From positions 1 to 12,586 of the forward strand of contig JAEYUA010000254.1 of assembly GCA_023433755.1 (NCBI GenBank): a stretch of 12,586 bases of DNA, in the 5' to 3' direction. Shown piece after piece: positions 7,176-12,586 of this stretch. This DNA comes from Bacteroidota bacterium. GTDB lineage: Bacteria > Bacteroidota > Bacteroidia > Chitinophagales > Chitinophagaceae. Within the stretch, counting starts at the first letter, position 1, and every line of letters starts with the position of its first letter. A program made the translations under genes and the position numbers. The notes under the pieces were generated by a model that made no database searches, was not told where the DNA came from, and saw only the letters and a program-made list of their open reading frames with translations.

Positions 7176-9083
7176 GTGTACCGGCTACTGCTTTTATTCA
7201 TATTTTTTTTATGTGCTGCATGGTTAACACCTGCTCAATCACAATACATTCTTAACGGCTCCGCTGCAAAAGTTAGCTGCAACTGTTATACGCTTACCCA
7301 ACCTCAGATCAATGAAAGCGGCAGTGTATGGAACGCCAATAAGATCAACCTGCAACAATCCTTTGATTTCTGGTTTAATGTTTTCCTGGGCTGCCACGAC
7401 AGTCCCGGGGCAGACGGAATTGTTTTCATGCTGCAGCCTTTAAGTACAAGTGTGGGCACCAGCGGCGCGGGCATGGGCTTTGCCGGGGTATCTCCCTCCA
7501 TTGGTATTGTCCTGGATACTTATCTCAATACTGATCTTGGCGATCCGGATTTTGATCATATCAGCGTCCAGTCCAATGGAATTATTTCACATGCCAATGA
7601 CCTGGCTGGCCCGGTGGCAGTATCTGCCAGCGGCAATAATATAGAGGATTGCCAATGGCACCGCCTCCGCATCAGTTGGGATGCAAATACACAATGGCTG
7701 AGGGCTTATTTCGATGGTGTATTGAGGGTTGAAAAACAATTAGACCTGGTCAGCACTATTTTCAATAATGATCCAATGGTTTACTGGGGTTTTTCAGGAG
7801 CCACGGGGGGCGAAGTAAATCTGCAACAATTCTGCACTGCCCTCGATCCTGATTTCAATACGCAATACCTGAATAATGCAGCCTGCGCCCCGGCTTTGCT
7901 TGAGTTTTCAAATCTTTCGGAATCATTTGCACCCATTACAAACTATACCTGGAGTTTTGGTAATGGGCAGACCAGCCAACTTCCCTCACCACCATCACAA
8001 CTATTCAGTGAGCCTGGTATGTACGAAGTGACCCTGCATGTAAAAGGTTTGGACGGGTGTGAAAATGATACCAGCAAATTGATTACGATCGGTTCTGAGC
8101 CACAAGCATCATTTTCCATTAAGGACACCTGCCTGGGTTTCAAGCCTGCATTATCACACACTGAAAACAATACCGCTGTTTCCTACCACTGGAAGTTGGA
8201 TGGAAGTATGGTAACACCAGCCGAAGAATGGGGTATCCACAACCTTTCTCATGGCAGCCATCAAATGGAATTGATTGTTCAATCTTTGCTTGGTTGCGGA
8301 AATCCTGATACCCTTATCCAAAATTTCAACATTCATCCAAAGCCTGCTATCAGTTTCAACTATAGCCAGGATTGCAGGGAACTGTTGTTCAATGCAGAGC
8401 AACTCAACAACCAGGTAAACCTCGCCTCATGGCAATGGGATTTCGGAAACGGGCAGTCTGCAACAGTAAATGATCCTGCACATTTATATGCTTTGCCCGG
8501 CTCTTATAACGTAAATCTATATGCGAAATCAGATAAGGGATGCACCTCTGATGCATTTTCTTCAACGATCATCATTCCGCAAGTCCATGCTTTCGCTGGA
8601 AATGATACGGCTGTGATGCTGGATCATCCTTTTCAATTGCAGGGCAGTGGCAATGGCCAGTTTTCCTGGTCACCATCAATAGGGTTGACTGATCCCTTCA
8701 CAGCCCGGCCATTTACCAGGCTAAATGCCCAACAGGAATATGTGTTAACAGTTACCACCCCCGAAAACTGCATTGCGAAAGATACTGTTCTCCTCAAAGT
8801 GTACAAAGGTCCCATGGCCTATGTACCAACTGCGTTTACACCAGACAACAACGGGCTGAATGACCTCCTGCGGCCGGTTTATTCAGGGATCAAAGAGATC
8901 AGGTATTTTTCAGTTTATAACCGCTGGGGCCAGCAGGTGTTCAGTACAAAGGATATGAACAAGGGGTGGGATGGGATGTTTCAAGGCAAAGCACAAACAG
9001 GTAGTTTTGTCTGGATCCTCAGCGCGACAGATTATCTTGGCAAAGAAAAAATTTATAAAGGCACTACAACCATTATCAGATGA
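7176..9083 (+). CDS. Secreted L-type lectin / PKD / CHU_C surface protein (type IX secretion substrate)
   Basis: 635 residues from a GTG at 7176; this start gives the signal peptide MYRLLLLFIFFLCAAWLTPAQS, and no ATG lies close by. Residues about 24-220 form an L-type lectin-like domain, with GADGIVFMLQ (78-87) and IGIVLDTYLN...DPDFDHISVQSNG (109-134) carrying the acidic residues expected for metal and sugar binding. PKD-like modules follow at about 237-306 (YTWSFGNGQTS), 308-387 (weaker) and 390-468 (WQWDFGNGQSA), then an Ig-like segment at about 471-544 (AGNDTAVMLD). Residues 547-635 are a gliding-motility/CHU_C domain: YVPTAFTPDNNGLND, FSVYNRWGQQVFST, GWDG, and a final YKGTTTIIR. That domain is a type IX secretion sorting signal, so the protein is probably exported to the cell surface or medium. 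It likely binds glycans. Its stop overlaps the next start (ATGA). Confidence 0.92.
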   Translation: MYRLLLLFIFFLCAAWLTPAQSQYILNGSAAKVSCNCYTLTQPQINESGSVWNANKINLQQSFDFWFNVFLGCHDSPGADGIVFMLQPLSTSVGTSGAGMGFAGVSPSIGIVLDTYLNTDLGDPDFDHISVQSNGIISHANDLAGPVAVSASGNNIEDCQWHRLRISWDANTQWLRAYFDGVLRVEKQLDLVSTIFNNDPMVYWGFSGATGGEVNLQQFCTALDPDFNTQYLNNAACAPALLEFSNLSESFAPITNYTWSFGNGQTSQLPSPPSQLFSEPGMYEVTLHVKGLDGCENDTSKLITIGSEPQASFSIKDTCLGFKPALSHTENNTAVSYHWKLDGSMVTPAEEWGIHNLSHGSHQMELIVQSLLGCGNPDTLIQNFNIHPKPAISFNYSQDCRELLFNAEQLNNQVNLASWQWDFGNGQSATVNDPAHLYALPGSYNVNLYAKSDKGCTSDAFSSTIIIPQVHAFAGNDTAVMLDHPFQLQGSGNGQFSWSPSIGLTDPFTARPFTRLNAQQEYVLTVTTPENCIAKDTVLLKVYKGPMAYVPTAFTPDNNGLNDLLRPVYSGIKEIRYFSVYNRWGQQVFSTKDMNKGWDGMFQGKAQTGSFVWILSATDYLGKEKIYKGTTTIIR

Positions 9084-10039
9084 AGCTGGCAATACTCCTG
9101 GTTTTATTATTTCCATTCACTATTGGTGCGCAAACCTTAAGCTGGAAAAATGTTGACAGTTTGTACGGGCCCCTGCCTGCATCGGTAAAGGTTTTTATGA
9201 CGGAGCAGGTTTATGACAGTACACTTTTCCGTGCTTTTTATGTAAGAGCAACATTAAAGAACAAAAAACTTGATTTTTCAACTGATACAACCCTGGCAAG
9301 GCGGCTCACACCTGGTCAGTTTTACCAGAAGAACCAGGCGCCACTGGTAGTTGTAAATGGAACATTTTTTTCATTTGCCACGCACCAGAATCTGAATGTA
9401 GTGATGAGGGATGGGAAACTGGTAGGTTATAATATCCATAGCATACCGGCGCGGGGAAAGGATACACTCACTTACCGGCATCCATTTGGAAGCGCACTGG
9501 GAATCAGCAAAAAAAGAAAAGCAGATATTGCCTGGCTCCTCACAGATTCCAGTTCCAATATACCCCTGGCCAGCCAATATCCATTGCCTTTGATCAGGGA
9601 TTCGATTCACCAGCCTTCAACACAATATCTCAAACAGAAAACTTCAGTGCCACAACATAGAAGATTTGATAAATGGAAAATGAAAACTGCCATCGGGGGC
9701 GGACCCGTACTGGTTCAGGCAGGAGAGGTGAAGATCACCAATAACGAAGAGTGGAAATTTGCGGGGAAAGCCATCAATGATAAACATCCGCGTACTGCCA
9801 TGGGTTATACTGCAGACGGGCAACTTATCATACTTGTGATTGAAGGAAGAAATCCACAGGCAGCAGGGGCCAGTTTGATCCAGACTGCAAAAATCATGAA
9901 AGACCTTGGTTGCGTGGAAGCCCTCAACCTTGATGGCGGCGGAAGTTCCTGCATGCTGGTCAATGGAATAGAAACCATCAAACCTTCCGATAAGGTGCAG
10001 CGGGCGGTACCGGGAGTGTTTATGATACGTAAACTCTAA
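9080..10039 (+). CDS. Secreted phosphodiester glycosidase family protein (NAGPA-like domain)
   Basis: 319 residues with a signal peptide (MKLAILLVLLFPFTIGAQ). The rest is one NAGPA-type domain. Its landmarks are APLVVVNGTFFSF (residues 87-99), TAIGGGPVLVQAGEV (203-217), HPRTAMGYTADGQLIILVIEG (236-256, quoted in part) and ALNLDGGGSSCMLVNG (281-296). In mammals the family's namesake enzyme uncovers mannose 6-phosphate by removing GlcNAc from a phosphodiester; bacterial members are exported and are thought to act on sugar phosphodiesters, for example in wall or surface polymers. The exact substrate cannot be read from sequence. The ATG overlaps the TGA of the lectin/CHU_C gene, so the two are translationally coupled and probably act together outside the cytoplasm. 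There is no CHU_C or other type IX sorting tail, so this protein is likely periplasmic. It converges on the ROK kinase gene with an 8-base gap. Confidence 0.9.
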   Translation: MKLAILLVLLFPFTIGAQTLSWKNVDSLYGPLPASVKVFMTEQVYDSTLFRAFYVRATLKNKKLDFSTDTTLARRLTPGQFYQKNQAPLVVVNGTFFSFATHQNLNVVMRDGKLVGYNIHSIPARGKDTLTYRHPFGSALGISKKRKADIAWLLTDSSSNIPLASQYPLPLIRDSIHQPSTQYLKQKTSVPQHRRFDKWKMKTAIGGGPVLVQAGEVKITNNEEWKFAGKAINDKHPRTAMGYTADGQLIILVIEGRNPQAAGASLIQTAKIMKDLGCVEALNLDGGGSSCMLVNGIETIKPSDKVQRAVPGVFMIRKL

Positions 10040-10052
10040 GCCATTGGCTAAT
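10039..10052 (+). repeat. Short palindromic repeat at the convergent gene ends
   Basis: AGCCATTGGCTAAT spans the end of the glycosidase gene, the 8-base gap and the stop codon of the ROK gene. Its core AGCCA-T-TGGCT is a palindrome, and ATTGGCTAAT also occurs exactly at 6211-6220, in the hairpin before lipA. The one-base centre makes it a poor hairpin terminator. It may be one copy of a dispersed intergenic repeat. Confidence 0.35.
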
Positions 10053-11019
10053 CCCTGATCTCCCAAACCAGTGCGCTTGCGCCAAGGATGGCAGCATCAG
10101 CCTCTTTCAGTTCGCTGAAGATCAGTTTCACTTTATCCTGGAAAATCGGCAGCAGGTTTTTTTCCATGTGCTCACGCGTTGGATTCAGCAGGAGGTCACC
10201 TGCCTTGATCACACCACCAAATAGAACAATTGCTTCCGGGGAAGAGAACATGATGAAATTGGAAAGGGCCAGGCCAAGAATTTCACCAGTGAAACGGTAA
10301 ACTTCCTGTGCAATTTTATCACCTTTCACAGCACATTCGTAAACGATTTTTGAATCGAGTTCCCCGGGATCAAAATCCCTGAGCAAACTTTTTTCTTTGG
10401 ATTGTTCCAGCTTTTCTTTGGCGGTAATGGTAATGCCGGTAGCGGAACAATATGATTCCAGGGAACCTTTGAGAGCTGTGGACCAGTGAGGTCTACCATT
10501 GGGAATAACCGTACTGTGACCCAGTTCGCCTGCGAAACCATCATTGCCTAATATCAACTGTCCATTGGCAACGATACCGCTGCCTACACCGGTGCCCAGC
10601 GTGATCATGATAAAATCGCGCATGCCCCGTGCTGCACCATAATTCATTTCACCGATAGCAGCGGCGTTGGCATCATTGGTGAGTGCGGAAGGCAGTCCGA
10701 ATTTCGCTGTTACCAGTTTGGTTACAGGAAGCACTCCTTTCCAGTGAAGGTTAGGCGCATATTCGATGGTGCCTGAATAATAATTTCCATTGGGAGCACC
10801 TATGCCGATGCCTTTAACCTTACCTTCTTTCTGGCAACGGTTGATGAGGGGCTCCAGCTTATTATACAAAGCATCAATAAATGCTTCTATTGTATCATAA
10901 CCATCCGTTTTCAGTTCACCTTTTTCGATGATATCACCGCGGTGATTCACCATGCCATACTTGGTATTGGTGCCACCGATATCAATACCTATTGCGAATT
11001 CATTGGAAAGATCAATCAT
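10048..11019 (-). CDS. ROK family sugar kinase (glucokinase-like) lacking the zinc-binding cysteines
   Basis: 323 residues, normal ROK length, cytoplasmic. The phosphate-binding loop is IDIGGTNTKYG (12-22). The catalytic Asp is Asp116 in LTNDANAAAIGE. A second nucleotide site is ITLGTGVGSGIV (139-150). GELGH (164-168) keeps the sugar-contacting Glu and His. Canonical ROK proteins next show CxCGxxGCxE; here the stretch GRPHWSTALKGSLESYCSA has Trp179, Thr181 and Ser186 in place of the three cysteines, so structural zinc is probably absent. The closing IVLFGGVIKAG and ADAAILGASAL are typical. No N-terminal helix-turn-helix is present, so this is a kinase rather than a ROK repressor. It likely phosphorylates glucose or a related hexose using ATP. 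It follows the sugar permease gene by 5 bases, which supports an uptake-and-phosphorylation operon. Confidence 0.92.
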   Translation of the reverse strand: MIDLSNEFAIGIDIGGTNTKYGMVNHRGDIIEKGELKTDGYDTIEAFIDALYNKLEPLINRCQKEGKVKGIGIGAPNGNYYSGTIEYAPNLHWKGVLPVTKLVTAKFGLPSALTNDANAAAIGEMNYGAARGMRDFIMITLGTGVGSGIVANGQLILGNDGFAGELGHSTVIPNGRPHWSTALKGSLESYCSATGITITAKEKLEQSKEKSLLRDFDPGELDSKIVYECAVKGDKIAQEVYRFTGEILGLALSNFIMFSSPEAIVLFGGVIKAGDLLLNPTREHMEKNLLPIFQDKVKLIFSELKEADAAILGASALVWEIRD

Positions 11020-11024
11020 CAGGA

Positions 11025-12586
11025 TTATTTTTTGTTTTCAGTAACGTCAAGTGGCCCTTCAGGGAAGGTTTCCAGAGGAGTGAGATTTTCATCGGCAACA
11101 GCTTCTGAATCGATACCCTGTTTACGTAACACTCTTCTTACAAAAAAGGCAAAGAATGCGAGGTAGGCAAAACAAAGAACAGCCACCCAGTAGGAGTTAT
11201 GAATTCCATACCCGGCCACATCCGAACCAGTCTGAATGTAATCCGCCAGTTTACCCTGGATAGGAGGGATAATGCCACCGCCAAGAATCATCATAATGAG
11301 GAACGCAGAGCCCTGCGTGGTATACTTACCTAAACCCAGTATTGACAGGTTGAAGATAGCCGGCCACATGATGGAACAAAAAAGACCCCCGCTCATGAAG
11401 GCATATATAGCAATGCTGCCGGTTGAGAATATGCCAATCAACATTCCCAAAAGGCCCAGGAATGAAAAAAGCAATAAAGTTCTGGCAGGCCTGTCCCTGC
11501 TTACGAAAAATGCAATAATCTGCACGATAACAAGCAGAATATAATAAAGAAGGGGCTTTACATCGTATTGTGAAATGGAGATTACACCAATGATGATACC
11601 GAATGCAACAAGGGGCACTACCACCATCATTACCTGTTTTGTAGAAGGCTTGAGATTAAAAACAGAAATGGATCCGGTCCACCTGCCGATCATCAGGCTT
11701 CCCCAGTACATGGCAATAAAGGGAGCCGCATCTGAAGACTGGTAGCCGCCAAAATCAGGTTGTTTCAAAAGTTCGCTGAGATTACTTACAATGGTAACCT
11801 CAACTCCCACATAAACAAAGAGGGCCAGCATACCCAGCACCAGTTGAGGATATTTCATGGCGCCCCATCCGTTTGAATTTTTCCGTGCTACCAGGTTGGA
11901 TACCAGCAAGGTGATCACCACAACAGCAAGCGCTCCGAAAAGCCATTTCATTCTGAATGTCTCCAGTGCGTGCAATTCAGCTTCACTCAGGGTTTCAGGA
12001 TTTGCTTTATAACTATTAAAAACCGGAACAAACATTACTATCAAAAGTCCGGTCATGATCAATAATGAATAAAGCGCCTTACTGGCATTCTCAGTTTTTT
12101 CAGTGGATATACCTGAAGGTACTTTTTTGGAAAAATAGAACAAGGCAGCGGCGGCCAGGAATAACAAACCAACTCCCGCATATAACAGGATCACCTTATC
12201 CAGGCCCAGTGATTTGATTTTATCATCAGAAACGGAGGCAGTGGTTCCAAATAAAGCGAGTGCAACAACGATAGGGCCGATAAGCGTACCGAAAGAATTA
12301 ACTCCACCTCCGAGGTTTACCCGGCTGGTACCTGTGGACGGGTCACCCAGCGTAATTGCGAATGGCTGTGCTGCCGTCTGCTGAAGGGAAAAGCCTAAAG
12401 CCACGATAAATAATCCAAATAACATCCCGGCAAAAGTGTTGGCATTTACTGCAATGATCATGGCAAGTGCTCCCAAAGCGGAGAATAAAAGGCCATAAAC
12501 GATACTTTTTTTATAGCCCCATTTGGCCACTAAATCATTTCCTCCAAAAGCACCGTAAGCAATCAAAACAAGTGCACCTATATAAT
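11025..12586 (-). CDS. FucP/GluP-like sugar permease (MFS), 5' end outside window
   Basis: Partial: 519 residues are visible, and the frame stays open to the right edge, entering as YIGALVLIAYGAFGG, which corresponds to the second helix of the fold. Family signatures are WGYKKSIVYG, AQPFAITLGD, SRVNLGGGVNSFGTLIGP, FVYVGVEVTIVSNL, MYWGSLMIGRWTGS, LFCSIMWPAIFNLSILGLG and GGGIIPPIQGKLAD. These place it with the fucose/glucose-galactose proton symporters of the inner membrane. It is longer than usual for FucP. Two extra hydrophobic segments lie between the halves (visible residues about 171-231), and two more lie in the C-terminal half (about 344-388), so it probably has more than 12 helices. The tail after the last helix is acidic and soluble. 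The ROK kinase starts 5 bases after its stop, so the imported sugar is probably a hexose phosphorylated by that enzyme. The exact sugar is unknown. Confidence 0.92.
   Translation of the reverse strand, partial: YIGALVLIAYGAFGGNDLVAKWGYKKSIVYGLLFSALGALAMIIAVNANTFAGMLFGLFIVALGFSLQQTAAQPFAITLGDPSTGTSRVNLGGGVNSFGTLIGPIVVALALFGTTASVSDDKIKSLGLDKVILLYAGVGLLFLAAAALFYFSKKVPSGISTEKTENASKALYSLLIMTGLLIVMFVPVFNSYKANPETLSEAELHALETFRMKWLFGALAVVVITLLVSNLVARKNSNGWGAMKYPQLVLGMLALFVYVGVEVTIVSNLSELLKQPDFGGYQSSDAAPFIAMYWGSLMIGRWTGSISVFNLKPSTKQVMMVVVPLVAFGIIIGVISISQYDVKPLLYYILLVIVQIIAFFVSRDRPARTLLLFSFLGLLGMLIGIFSTGSIAIYAFMSGGLFCSIMWPAIFNLSILGLGKYTTQGSAFLIMMILGGGIIPPIQGKLADYIQTGSDVAGYGIHNSYWVAVLCFAYLAFFAFFVRRVLRKQGIDSEAVADENLTPLETFPEGPLDVTENKK

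Noticed and set aside
10039..10049. AGCCATTGGCT as an intrinsic terminator for the convergent genes
   Set aside because: The centre is a single base, too small for a loop, and there is no U-run on either strand. It is kept only as a repeat candidate.

Overview
The window looks like a Bacteroidota chromosome, most likely Chitinophagaceae or a close relative. The evidence is a surface protein ending in a CHU_C/gliding-motility C-terminal domain (a type IX secretion sorting signal), a DUF2851 protein, DUF7477 and DUF4384 domains on secreted peptidases, a FucP/GluP-type sugar permease next to a ROK kinase, and A/T-rich leaders without clear Shine-Dalgarno sequences. Coding density is very high. 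No gene-free stretch exceeds about 85 bases. I see no rRNA, tRNA, CRISPR array, integrase or transposase.

Layout. (1) Positions 1-3362, minus strand: a two-gene unit of secreted cysteine peptidases. A large DUF7477-TPR-caspase-like (C14) protein is followed, two bases after its stop, by a papain-like (C1) peptidase with a C-terminal DUF4384-like segment that runs off the left edge. (2) 3421-4707, plus strand: a DUF2851 protein, divergent from the caspase gene. (3) 4680-5311, minus strand: an OsmC-family protein and, downstream of it, a 44-residue lipoprotein gene whose 3' end overlaps the DUF2851 gene tail to tail. (4) 5354-10039, plus strand: a predicted outer-membrane beta-barrel protein, then lipoyl synthase (lipA), an L-type-lectin/PKD/CHU_C surface protein, and a phosphodiester glycosidase family protein whose start overlaps the preceding stop (ATGA). 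(5) 10048-12586, minus strand: a FucP-like sugar permease (5' end outside the window) followed 5 bases later by a ROK sugar kinase.

How the genes work together. The permease and ROK kinase form a plausible hexose uptake and phosphorylation pair. The lectin/CHU_C protein and the phosphodiester glycosidase are translationally coupled, which suggests a joint role in binding and trimming surface or environmental glycans. LipA is housekeeping and builds the lipoyl cofactor. The most unusual part is the caspase/papain pair. Both proteins carry signal peptides and intact catalytic residues, and the caspase-like protein carries a five-unit DUF7477 array of a kind I also recall from plant casein kinase 1-like proteins. 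It is the best candidate here for an uncharacterised system, probably envelope or extracellular proteolysis rather than cytoplasmic defence.

Several starts had to be chosen by eye. The caspase-like gene most likely starts at an ATG at 3362, the barrel gene at a GTG at 5354, and the lectin gene at a GTG at 7176. All domain names come from recognising motifs; no database search was run.
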